A stretch of DNA of 64,000 nucleotides, taken from Phylloscopus collybita (Eukaryota > Chordata > Aves > Passeriformes > Phylloscopidae). This document shows, one piece after another, positions 13,146 to 25,307 of the stretch. The stretch is taken from contig JAJNNQ010000075.1 of assembly GCA_027886175.1 (NCBI GenBank), forward strand, positions 9,279,001-9,343,000. Direction: 5' to 3'. Within the stretch, counting starts at the first letter, position 1. Each line of letters begins with the position of its first letter. The notes beneath the pieces were generated by a model that saw only the letters and a list, made by a program, of their open reading frames with translations, made no database searches and was not told where the DNA came from. The position numbers and the translations under genes were made by a program.

Positions 13146-13245
13146 ATGCCTGGGGGCACTGACCTGCTCATGTTGCTGTGGCTGCTGAGCTCAGGGCTGC
13201 TCTGCCCACCTTTGGGCACAGGAGTCTGCAGGTCACTTCAGTCAG
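13146..13245 (+). other. Candidate signal-peptide first coding exon (speculative)
   Basis: An ATG at 13146 opens a frame whose first 20 residues read MPGGTDLLMLLWLLSSGLLC. This is a short polar start, then a leucine-rich hydrophobic core at about residues 7-19 and small residues (G, T, G) near 24-26 where a signal peptidase could cut. At 13245/13246 the frame meets CAG|GTAAGC, close to the ideal vertebrate 5' splice donor. The 100 coding bases give a phase-1 junction, the usual phase after a signal-peptide exon in extracellular proteins. Upstream, a pyrimidine-rich CTCTCTGGCAG at 12957-12967 could be an acceptor. Against it: the ATG context is poor (T at -3, C at +4), an overlapping out-of-frame ATG lies 4 bases upstream, and I recognise no protein family or downstream exon. 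Without splicing the frame ends at 13331. Treat as a hypothesis. Confidence 0.15.
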
Positions 13246-14007
13246 GTAAGCATGTGTGGATGGACAGCAAGCTGAGCCTCTGGGAATCTCCCCTCCTGTT
13301 TTTCTCCAGGGGAAGCATGGCCTTTGAATGACTGTTTTGTGGGAGTCAGACTACTCTCTTTGAGGTCTGCCCTCACTTTTTGAAGAACAAAATACTGCTG
13401 CTGTTATGCTGAGAAGAGCAGAGACAGCTTGGCTTCTGTTTTTACACAGACTGCAAACAGCAATTCTGCTGTGCAGAGCACTCAGCTCAGTGCATCTTCC
13501 TCTGAACACCTTTCCTCTGGGGCTCATTGGCAGGCATCAGCTCCCTTCCTCCCTGACTGATGCTTAAGACTCCCTGGCACAGTCTGGAGTGCTCTAACTG
13601 AAAGGGCAGCTCCTCTTGGCTGGGGCAGTCGTGTCAGCCCCAGCCCCCTCACCCCTGGAGCTGAAATTATTTGATAAAAATGCCAGTGCAGCAGCTATGG
13701 GCAGACAGCTCTGCCCCTCCCTTGTCAGTCACAGCTATCTGCCGACTGCCTCTGCGCTTTTCATCTCCCTTGCAAGTTGGAGGAAAAGAAATAATACATA
13801 GCTCAGCTGTTTCTGTCTGTAGGCATTTAAGCTGGTAAGGCTCAGCTGTATAAATCTTCCCAGCTGTGAGAACCTCAGTGCTTTTATTCCCATGATAAAG
13901 CCTTTGGCTCTAAATGTGTTTCAGGGATATTCAAAGTGGAAATCTTTCTCTCCATCTGGGGAATTGCTTGGTGTCGACTGACAAGGAAATGGAAGGTCAG
14001 TAGCATT

Positions 14008-14024
14008 AAAAAAAAAAAAAAAAA
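14008..14024. repeat. Poly-A tract
   Basis: Seventeen consecutive A residues within otherwise CpG-retaining unique sequence. No retroposon body is recognisable upstream. Confidence 0.9.
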
Positions 14025-14460
14025 GCACCCTGGGTTATAGAATTAACTTTATACTAAAGCTCAGTGTGTGTTTTAGGAAGAGAGGAGTGGGAAGGAAGCA
14101 TGGGGGATGGGAGGTTTGAGACTTGCGCAGAGCCTTTCATTGGAAAACTAATGCAGCCATCCCCAAGGCGCTGTGCTGCTAAGATCTGGCATTTTCCTGC
14201 TCCAATGGAAAAGGAAGACCGATACTTTCCCTTATAGTAACCTTTGCTGATTAATCACTGTGGTGACATTGAAGCCAGTTCCAGTGGGAAATAATTGCTG
14301 TCGCTCTCAGACACAATATGGAAATAAGATGCCACGGTGACAGCAACGGTTTTGAAGGGCTGGCAAGGAAATACCGATCCAAGATCAATGTCTGGCAGGC
14401 AAAGTGTTCACTTAAAGTCAAGGAGAGAATAGTTTAGGTGGAGAGGTTTCTCTTGAAACT

Positions 14461-17400
14461 GATAGGGTTTGGACAGCGAATGGCCAAACTCAAATAAAAA
14501 CCTGGATGTGAGGAAATTTTATTTCAGGAGATTGGCTTGAAACCCTGGGCACAGACTTGCAGCTGAGTGTGGGCAACTCCTCATCTGAAGGGTATTTCAA
14601 GGTCAGCTCCCCAGATGGATAAGACAGCACCCTTGCTATGGTGTTAGGTTTGACTTCCACTCTGTGTTCTGCTATACCTTTTCCTGTTGGCAACCATGAA
14701 CATGATCCCAGTTGCTTTTTCTGCCTCAGTTTTTCACCTATAAAAAGTGCAATGAGCCCTTCCCTTTCTCATTTTGTAAAGGTATCAAAATGCTCATTGC
14801 TCAGACACTAAAATAATGAGCTGAGACATTTTTGTTGCCCAGACTTAGGTTATTAAATAAATATGTCTCATTGGTATATAATTATAATTTTCTTTCAAAT
14901 AAGTCACAAAGGGTGCTGTTTGTGGAACTGATATAAATCAGTTTATCCTTGGAAGAAAATATGGTCCCCCCAGCTAAGTTTTATTCTTGTGTCCTTAAAA
15001 ACAGTCAGATTTTCTTGTTATTCACCCCCACAATAAGACTGAATATCCTCATGTGATCCATGTCCTCGGGAGACAATTGTATGGGAAAGCTAAAGGGGTC
15101 TCTGTTTCAGAGATAAAACATACACAACTATATTAACCTGCTGACAAATTTGATTGTAAACATGTAACTGAGAGTCTCCCAAGCATATAATATTCCAAAG
15201 GACTGTCTACTCATATAATAATAATAAATAAATAAATCACCTAACTCTACAGAGTGATATATTGTCAACATTAACAATACCTTAATGATATTTCTCCTCT
15301 GGGAATAAATACATGGATTTGAATAATATAGAGAGCTATCAACAAAGCGGAGGCAAATACAGCACCTACCATGTCCCCTGACTCTCATATTTCTAGGAGG
15401 TAAATGAAAGCAAACCAAAGCAAATCACTGTGATCATGAAAACATATGGCATCAAAAGGAAGGGGCTGTTCCACATGGTTTACATGGGAAACAGAATCTG
15501 CCTTCCATCAGCATAATGAGAATTTGTTTCCATGCTGTTCTGAAAAAGCAGGCCTCAGCTAGAAGGATAAATATGTTAGTGTCTAGGGATAAATTTAATT
15601 ATTTTACATTTTTCATTGGTTTTATATGACCAAGGAATGCAACTTCTTGCCTACCATTAGCAGGACTTGGATGGCTCATAGCTGCCTGCAGTAAATGACC
15701 AGATAAGCAAGATCTCACAGAAATTAGTTGAAAGAAGGGAAAATAAGGGCAACCTGAGAAACAGCAGATGTATTGGCAATAACAGCCTGCAATAGAACCC
15801 TTGGTACTGACAGGTCCCCATCTGCACAGATCCAAGGAAAGATGAACTAGTAAAAGAGATGGACTCATCTGGGTGGGAATAGTAGCTAACATCTTGACTC
15901 AGAGTTTAAGCTTCACCACTATGTCTCATTTCTAAGACATTTAGAAAGAAAGATGTGTTTCATGAACTTGTGAGGTGCTGTTTTACAATGCTGGTGTTGT
16001 GTCACATTGTGTCCTAGCAGTGCATGAACCTTAAGTTTTGGTGCAAAGTCCAGCCAGGCAGATCAGGTGGGAACCTTAGAGAGGTAATTTTACACACTAC
16101 AGGGATGGCCTGAATGTCCACTAAAGATAAGGTTATTTCCCTCTCTCCAAAGAAAAATAAAAAAGACTTAATTCTGTAGTAAGACTTGAAAAGCTGTTTG
16201 CTCTAGCCCACGAGTTACCTCTATGAAGAACAAACCAGTCCACTTCTCAGAGCTGCTCACCCAGCCCTTTGCTTGCCTTGATCTTTTGGACTGTACGACC
16301 CAAATTCTCAAAGTCATTAGTACACATCACACCTACTGATGTGATTTTTGAAAATTGATTTTAGTGGAAATGGCACCCAAATTCCGATGATGATGGAAGC
16401 TAAGCTCTTTTTGAAACAAAATATGGTAGTTTAGAACACCTGCCACAATGAGGCTTTGCTGATGGTTAGTGAAGTACTGAAGGATAATCTTTTCATTATA
16501 ATTTTGTCTTTCACTCAGAAATTCCTGTAGCATTTCCTGTGTCCATGTCCTTTTTTTCTCATCTGTTACGTCAAATGAAAGACGACCATCAATCAATACG
16601 AATCATGTGCCACAGCTTGTTTTTGCCAGCTCTGAGGAGGCTGTGCATTAAAGTGGGCAGGAAGAAAATTAATGACCTACCAGGCACAAATCACAATTGC
16701 AGCATTTCAGAAGTTGTACAGAGAAAAAACTAATTAAACTGACTGCCACGGACCCAGGACAAGAAACTGGGAAATGTGCCAAAACAGTTCCCAAAATAGC
16801 TCCTTTCAAAAAGGCAAACTTTTTTTTTTCTCTTCTTTCCTCACTTCCCTCCCCTTTTTAGCCATCCTGACATTTATTTCTGCATAGAACATCCAGGCAG
16901 TGTCTTTCTTCCATCTAATTCCCAAAACATTCTGCAGATTCGGATTAGTGTTCTATGCTCAGAAGAGCTATTCCTCACTGAACTCCATCACATTTCATAG
17001 AAGTGTATAGTACTTCTGATACTGTTAGAGCCACCCCTCTACCAGCATTCCTTGTGGATGGGGCAGCAAGAAGGAGTTTAGCCAGAAATGGACAATGAAA
17101 AAGGAGGTGAAAGAGCCAAAATACATCTGAAAACTGGTTGGAGAGAAATGACACACAAAAGAAATTCACAAGGAGAAGGACTCTCCTTGAGGTCAGTGCT
17201 ATGCCTGTGTCTGTCCCAGATTTTTTGTTGGTGACATTGGAAGAGTCAAATTTTCTATATATCATTTCACCAAGTAGAAAATTGTTTCCATTTCCAGCCC
17301 TATAGCTCTTCAGGATGAGAAAATATCTCTTGTTACCCATATGTCAAGCACCATAGATTCTTTAAGAATATAAATTGTACATTGTCCTTTTGTGGCTCCA

Positions 17401-20400
17401 CTATTTCTTTATTTGCATTTAAAACCAGAGTATCATGAAAAGAACCATCTTTGGTGTACATTAGAGAAACAGATGCATAAACCCTTCTAAATATGACATA
17501 AGTGCTTTTGGTTAATTATAACCTAGCACAGACATGCAATGAATGGGAAATTCAGAAGTTTCTCCTATATCCCAGCTGTCAGAAGGTACCTCATTTCCAA
17601 GCTCATCTAGATAGGAATTCCATCTCTAAAAACACTGCAGTATGCCAATGTATTAATTTATTATTCTGTGAGATTAATATGGAGTGGAGGGAAGCTGCAT
17701 CCCTTTTTCTTAAGCAGTCTTATGCTGATTTACGCTAAAGAAGTCCTACAGAGAGGGAGAGATATAAAATGCATGTTACACTGTAATCAAGATTAAAAGG
17801 AATAAAGTATTTTTGTTTCTACTATCAAGTTTGGCCAGTGATAAAATATTTTTCAGGAGAGGTGAGAGCCCCATGCTGCATTTTCCCAGAGATTGATGAC
17901 TCTGACACTGGGGAGGAACTTCATTCACCCAAGTGCTGTGTCATTCTCATAAAGGCACAACACAGATTTACCCCACGCACAACAAGAAGTTCCTTGAGTA
18001 TTATCAAGCTAAGCTCAAAGTGCCAGGTTGGAAGTGAGCAGTAAAGAGATATTGATCACAGAGGAAAATTTTCCAATAACAATTTTAAACCAATCCTGCC
18101 AGAAGGCAGCTGGATTCCAGAGACTGTGACATCAGCTACTCTATCCTTCTGTATCATGCCAGCAGATTTGGGAATCCTTAGGGATCCTTGGTGTCAGTTA
18201 TTTTATTCACCACCCAAAAGAGATGCAGCTGTTTTTGTTTTTTTCCTTTGTTGAATCAATCTGTCAATTATTTTGGTTTTATAGGAAAAAAAAGTAGTTC
18301 AAGTGTGAAGCACTGCCCACTTATGGATGTACGTGCAGACTGACAATTTAAATTAAACTCCGATGTTGTTCATCACTTCCCAGATAAAATTTTCAGAAGG
18401 ATCTAAGTGACTTAGGATCCCGCTTCTCAGTTATAATTAAAATATTTAAGAATTTACATCACAGTGGAAGTCTGAGCCAGCCATGAACCTAGATGGCTAT
18501 TGGGAGTTAATGTAATTTAGGTCTCAGGGTCACCTCGACTTTTTTGAAGATACTCTAGTTATTTTTTTAATTGGATAAGATCCTGAGAATGGGCTGAGAG
18601 AAGACTGAGTAGTACTCCATACACATGTAGTCTGTGCCAAATATTGTAATGTTTGGTCACTCTCCAGAAAATAATAAATTTGTTAGACCAAGATAAACTC
18701 ACATATGTCAAAAACAGTTTGCTTATGAGTGAAGAGCAGTAGCAGTTTTGAGGATAAAATCCCTAATCCTTTATGCAATAGATCCAGGGCACAGTGAACT
18801 AAATGCCATTTCTCCAAGCTTTAAACATATATGCACTTAAATCAGCCTTCTGGGATATAGGAGTGTCTGTGCTGGAAGTTCGCCTGAAGTTTAAAGCACC
18901 AAAATAGCATTTCAGACATAGCAAAAGTCAACTGATTTTAGAGAAATTGTGACCATAGAATTAACTGTTGCCCTCCCAAACTGCAGCAGCACAGTATTCT
19001 CCTCTCTTTGTCAGAGAGGAGAGTGCTGTTAGGGCTGAGGTGTGCTCAAAACTGCATGGTCAAGACAGCAGTGAATTTGAGCTGTCCTTTAGCATCATAG
19101 TTTTCAGCATTAAGGAACAACTACATTAGCAGTTGGGATCAGCAGGAGGCAGGGATGAAAATATCTGCCTAGTATACCTAGTATATCATGGCCTGCATCT
19201 TTAGAGATCTGACATATACTTGCACAGACCCTTGCCCCCTAAGTTGACTCCTGTTTCCTTATCCTGTCCTCACATCTGCTGGCTGGGATGGAAGTGGGGG
19301 AAGCCTCTGTTAAGCACAGACCAGCAGGGGAACACTGAGCTGTTGCTGACTGTGAGCTGCTAATAGCAGCTGCTAATATGCCTGGAAAATGGTAATTATT
19401 ATGGCATGCTTGTTGCTTAAATTTTTGCTCTATTCCTGGGTCAGCCCAAAATCCAGAGCTGTGAAGTGGTTTATAGCTCAGGTCCATTTCTCTCTTGGCT
19501 GTATGTTGCTAGGTGCATCTAGTTACATTCTAACTGATCAATCTTGTCAACAAGAAATTAGCAAGTATTTAGCTTCTCATTTCTCTGTATATAATGATCC
19601 ATTCATAGACATTAAGTGGCTGGTACTTACTGCTACCTCATATTAATCTTAGACTGTGGCTAAAGCATCAAATTTTGATTGTGAGACACAGGATTCAACC
19701 TCATGGCTCCAACTGTCGTGTCTAACTCAGGTATGTATCTCAAGGGATAAAGACAAAATTCAAACAAATTCTACTCCTAATACTGTGAAATCTGATTAGT
19801 GCAGAAAGGGCGACTCTGAGCCGATATTTGATATGGTGATGATCACATTTAACCCCATTAGTCATTCCTGATTTGCTTAGCATGTGCATCATGCTGGACA
19901 AAAAAAATATTCAGAGACCAAATCAATATGTTTCTTTTAACACTGGGTGTGCCCTTGGTTCTTTCAGTTCACAGTGACCTCAAATGCTGACATCCAGATT
20001 TGATCCAAGTTTTTATTCTTCTTTACAGAGATAAGCAGAATAGAGAACTCCTGATTCCAGCACTAAGGGAAGCGGGAGTTACAGCCATTCTGGGAATATA
20101 ATAAAAGTTATTTTGTGCATCACAGTGTATCCAGTGGCACCATTAATTGTTCATTGATCCTCTACCTAAAAGGTTGCAGCAGGGTTGTTTGCCAGCATCA
20201 GTTAAGCAGAACAATGGTTGTGATTGGAAAAATACGGAACACTTTCTATGTTGATGCCTTGTCACAGTTCTTTTTTTGCTGGGTTACTCTGTTCTGACCT
20301 GCCATGAAACACCTGTTCTTTAAGTGGTGTCTTTGTATTTTTTCTCTGTTAGTCTTTTTCTCTTACTTTCCTCTTTGTGAAAACATAGTTCTGACAGTGA

Positions 20401-23400
20401 CTTTGGAAAACCTCACAGCTGTTGTTCTTATTCTGTAGAAAAGTCACCCCACCACCCACAAAGGAACCCACTTGGCTTTTCTTTATGACACTGCCATTGT
20501 GTGGGTTTGTAAAGCACCATGTTTCTTAAAAACTGTGCAACTAGCCACTGTTGTGTTATTTTGTCTCTTTGTAATTTTGGTTTTGGGTAAAACTGGATTT
20601 TTTTCTTGAGGACAATGATGCAGGGGGAGGAAGGGAGTAAAATTTTAAAAAGAGAAAAGGCTGATGGTCAGTAAATAATGAAAAACACTGAAGTAGCTGA
20701 AAAGACTTCATGAATCAATGAGTCATCTGGACAAAGGCATGTTGCAGAGCTAGGACTCAGGGAAACATCTAGACATTTGGCAAATCTAATGAGCTCAAAT
20801 AACAGACATATTTGGCAGTGCTGTGTGACATGAAGGATGAATCTCATAGTCAGGTTAACCCCTCAACAATGGCAGGCATAATGCCAGCCTTCTAAGAACT
20901 GACTGAGATACTGGGCAGGAAAAGTCTTGTCTTCTCATGGGGAGATGTAAATAGGTACATAAATAATTGTTTTCCTATTTGACCCTTGTTTTTGTGAGAG
21001 TGACATCCACATGAAAAGCTGTAGTAAACTACTGAGTACAAGGTTATCCAAGCAGGCTCAGGGAAAAATAAAAGTATTCGTTATAAGAATGATGATGATG
21101 TTTTTACACCTCTCAGCAGAGCAGACACAAGGGGCTCCTTTTCTAATGTCATACAAAAAGCCCAATCCCAGACCCAACAGTGTCAGTTCTGTGAAAGCAG
21201 GCCAGGATCAGTAACTATCAGTGCCACTCAAAGGTGTAGAAGGGCAGAGCAGAATTGTCAAAATCAGGCTTTATCATCTCCACAAATTGTGAGGATAGTA
21301 CAGTTCCAGGAGAAGTCTACCAAGGAGAGTCTTTCACAGCAGACAGAAAAGTGAACTGTACTCATCTAGGAGCCAAGAGATTGAGATTAAACCTACCAGT
21401 AGCACAACAGAGAGGTGGAAGATTGGATTCAAGTATTTTATCTAGTTTATCCACCTTAAGAGACTTATCTGTGCCTCTTCCACAGTGAGGAAAACTGCTC
21501 TCTGGGGTTAGCTGTCAGCAGGGTAGGTACCACTCACCAATGGTATTTCTCAGGTTGGTACTTGGTAACTAGCAGTGTCTGAGTTAGAACATGGAATTTT
21601 TTCAGAATTTAATTTTGAGGAATAGCTTTGGTTTCCATTCATTTTGAGAAAGAATTAAGAAAATTAAATAAGGGAAATTCCTTTTTTTTTCTATCTGAAA
21701 ACATTTCTCTATTTCACCTCTAAGTGATATAGCTAGCATGCCTCAAAGGTCCTCAGAGGGTCACTGAGAATATATCTAACTAAACACCATCCTCAGACAG
21801 TCTGAGGGAGGTGACTCTTTTTTATGAGATTAACACAATGTTGTTTTACCACAGAAAAGAGGTTAACTCTGATATTGATACTTCTGCTAACTGCTCAATT
21901 ATTTTCACCCCAGGATAGGAAAAGTCTATGACAGGCACTACAGAAAGGAGAAAATAGAAAGATTAGGAAACATAAAACTGAATGGCAGCAAAAGCTGGCT
22001 CAGTCTTACCAGTATTATAATTGAAAGGATATTTCCAATAATTTTTTTTTAAATTAAAGGCAAGAACAATTTTCCAATACTGGATTAGAGTTTAGGATTA
22101 CACCCCACCCTTATCATGACCTTGTTGTAGTCTTGACCACTCAACAATTGTGCAGTTTGGGTACTTCTCAGGAAAATGGGGTTCATATTGCTTTCTCAGT
22201 GATTGTATAATTTCCACAAGGCAGAAGCCCAGTGTGGTTCACTGGGTCCCCAGAAAGGGTGGATGAGCCCCAAGCTGAAATCACAGGGTTGTCACCGTGT
22301 TGTCTCTGTTTGTGAGGGGTTTGTTAGCACAGGATAACCAGGATCCATGGGCTGGTCCAAAAACCTCTGACAGTATCATTAATAATTAATATTGCATTTC
22401 AAACATAGACTTGCTTTGTACTGCTGCATCTGGCCATGATATAGCAACCAGAAAAAAACACCACATTGGTAAATTGGTAACCAATCTACCTAAAATTTCA
22501 AGGATTTGCAGGGTATTATTTGTGAATACTCTCCAGAGTGAGGATGATGTAATTCATTAGAAAATGCATTTTCAGACAAATTTACACAGAAGAAAGAACT
22601 GGCATCTCTTGAAGGAATCATTGCAAATGATTTATGCAGTTTAAGTCAAAATTGACTGTGAAAGGCCACTCGTCCTACAGCTTGTGGAGCAATTTATAGC
22701 TGATAAAAATGGTAGCATTCAGGCAGCCAATCTCTATCAAAACCAAACAAATTTATTACAGTGTCTCAAAGCTTAATACTTCCTTCACAGAGCAAAACCA
22801 CAAAATATGTGTAAGTTATGTTAGTGGCATGTGTCAATGGCCAAAAAAGAGAAGTTTTAAGATGGAAGGAATTCCATACAACATACCTTCTGTGCATTTA
22901 GTGAACATCAAAAATCAGCATATTCTAACTGCCACGTTTCTTGTTGCAGTTTTCTGGAAAGACAGTTTATCCTGAAATGTCAGTACACAGAAAGGTAGAG
23001 GTAGGAGTACAGGGTTACCCTACCAGAACCTTTTCATCCCTATTTTATAATCCAAACAGTAAAATAAAACAGATTTGTGAAGGAAAACAGAAACCTGACT
23101 GTTAATATTCGGAAGTGCCAAACTTTAAAAAGAAATCAAAATACAAGTCACAGTTGAGTTATCAGTTCCTAATCTTGCCCTGATGATCTATGTACTTTAT
23201 TAAAAATCTGTGCACCTAGAAGTACAAGTCTTAAAGGATGGCAAAGTCTCCAGCAGATGGGGTTTTGTTTGTGCATCACTACTGGGCCACATTTGCTCAG
23301 CCTGGCATCTATTTATTCCTCTGCCCTAAAATATTATTATTATAATTTGTATACTTAAGTGCCAGATTTTCTGATTTTTCTGAGCTGCTTTGCTCACTAG

Positions 23401-24450
23401 AACACTTATATCTTCCCCTGGAGTCTGCAGACAGCCAGATATCAGTCCAACACCTTGCATAAATTACAGCAGCCTCAGGAATGTTCTGCCTGGTTATCCA
23501 CACACACAGAGGGCTACTCTGGTTCCCAAGAACAATCAAGAAAGCAGAGTGCTTCAATGATGTTTATTTTGCTCCTGATATCTCCTTTCCATTAGGGGAA
23601 GACAAACCACAATGTGATTCCTGGAAGTTCCTGCTTTACACCACAAAGAGATTTAATCTTTAGTAGGAACCATAAGAGACAAGAGGTACCAATTTTGTGA
23701 CATTGTAGGGCTGGGGTACAGAGAATGTAGCATTGCTGAAATTTTGTTACCAAGAATGATGTTTTTTTTTCCCTTGGTATCAAACGGTACAGGACAGTAA
23801 GTTCTGCTTTCCATAATACATGAAATACATGCTGTGACATCAATGAGGCATTTTTTCACCTAATGTATCTCAGTAATTTAGGGTGCAGTCTTGCTACCTG
23901 TTCCAGGGACCTAAATTACACCAGCTAAGTGCAGATGCAAAATTATATCCATAATTTTACAGGTTTAAAAACTATATTTTGTGTTAGGGACAGACAATTG
24001 AATATAATATGTGTATATGAATACACATAGAGGATGTAAATTCTGACTGGTTTTCAAGGGAGCATCAGTAAAACATTGCCAAAGGGAGAGAACTGTGTGA
24101 TATAATCCATCTCAGACATTATTTCATGATCAAGGTAATTTCTCTGTCCCTGTGGCAATATTTTACACAAATAATGCTAAAGAAAATTGTCCCTATTTGT
24201 TTCATCATGCTTCTGAATGTAAATCTTCATTTGAAGTGCCTTCTGAAACAGAAAGTGAATGCTGAATTGAAGGGCTTGTGTCTGCAAACATGGTGTGAGA
24301 GAGCCAAGGCCTGAGTCACCAGGAAACAGCAATTACATCTGCTGTATAATCACCTCCCATGTAGAGAGAATCAAGAAAAGGAGCAAAGAGATATGTCTGT
24401 GCATGGTGGTTAGCACACAAGGCCTATTCTCCTTCTATTTATATCTTATA
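14461..24450. other. Unique sequence, no gene recognised
   Basis: About 10 kb of AT-rich unique DNA. A TAA/TAAA array sits at 15213-15237. A CpG-retaining, homeodomain-motif-rich stretch at about 16380-16740 is reported as a finding. A 9-base inverted repeat is at 24008-24029. Open frames are at most 121 codons (16975-17340, minus strand) with no recognisable domain. I see no RNA gene or interspersed repeat. Confidence 0.5.
15213..15237. repeat. (TAA)/(TAAA)n microsatellite
   Basis: Short array of ATA and ATAA units, about 25 bases. Confidence 0.85.
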
Positions 24451-24455
24451 TATAG

Positions 24456-24456
<1 letters not shown>

Positions 24457-24507
<51 letters not shown>
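24457..24507. repeat. (GATA)12 microsatellite
   Basis: Twelve uninterrupted GATA units from 24457 to 24504 plus a partial unit, preceded by GA and followed after a GCT interruption by two more AGAT units to about 24521. The perfect core makes length polymorphism between individuals likely. Confidence 0.98.
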
Positions 24508-25260
24508 GCTAGATAGATAAATACATAGCTATATCTTTCCATTTCTTAAAACATCTATCCCTATCAAGTGGCTGATATTTTGTATATGTCCTCCTTATTC
24601 CATGTCCCAGTCCTTTGGCCTGTATCTCTTCTAGGGATTCTTCTTTTGCTATATAGTCCTGAGCATACACATTTTATATAACGAAAATGACACAATCTTT
24701 GGCATGAAAAAAAAATGAGGTGTAAAGACTTTTTTAATTATTGTATCAATATGCATAATAGGGTTAAATTAAGATCACTAAGATAGCCTTAAATCTGAAT
24801 TTTTATTACATGTCTTGGAATTGCATCTATATTCCCTTTGTGTATTTCCTAAGAATGTAATTTTCCAAGTTTTTAAATTGTCAAATGAGGAAAAAGGACA
24901 GACTTTGTAGACTTTCTGTTGCACAGAGAAATGCTGACACCCTCACAAGTCACTGGGGGGGTTGGAAACTTGAGATCTGCCTCTGCCACTAGGCTTAAAG
25001 CAGAAACTGATAGTGGTAGCTGACTGTCATCCTCCCTATGAAGAGCTCTGAAGGAGAACCAGAAGCTTTTTCAGAGGGTTTTTCAAAGATTTGCTTTATA
25101 GCAGACTGACACATAAACAAATGCATTGGATGAAAATGTGGGCTGCTCTCATGGGCACTGCCAAAGCCTGGACATGAAACAAGCATTAAGTGTTTCTAAA
25201 AGTCAAAACCTTACTCTGAACCATGAAGCATATAGGAATTTCAAGAAACAATTTCTCTAC

Positions 25261-25307
25261 TTTTTTTTTTTTCTTTCTTTCTTTTTTTTTTTTTTTTTTT
25301 TTTTTTT
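25261..25307. repeat. Poly-T / CTTT tract
   Basis: Twelve Ts, two CTTT units, then a C and 26 uninterrupted Ts at 25282-25307. GTTT-rich sequence continues to about 25345. It produces spurious poly-Phe (plus) and poly-Lys (minus) open frames. Confidence 0.97.

Larger units (their letters stand above)
12701..14460. promoter_or_regulatory. Possible regulatory or gene-edge block (compositionally distinct)
   Basis: Relative to its AT-rich flanks, this 1.8 kb is richer in G and C, especially 12750-13760. Its right half keeps CpG dinucleotides, for example near 13975, 14125, 14168, 14219, 14302, 14335, 14347 and 14374. It contains a TATAAAG at 12796-12802, three CAGCTG E-boxes within 63 bases (13804, 13843, 13861), GATTAATCA at about 14249, and the signal-peptide-like frame and donor site described separately. 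These are the usual marks of a conserved enhancer or a first-exon region. No downstream exon can be tied to it, and no conservation data are available, so the call is inference. Confidence 0.25.

Noticed and set aside
12957..13245. A complete internal coding exon between an acceptor at 12967 and the donor at 13245
   Set aside because: All three plus-strand frames contain stop codons within the first 90 bases, so it cannot be an internal coding exon. Only a 5' exon containing the ATG at 13146 remains possible.
24457..24521. Regularly spaced short repeats, considered as a CRISPR-like array
   Set aside because: Simple (GATA)n with no spacers, in a vertebrate genome.
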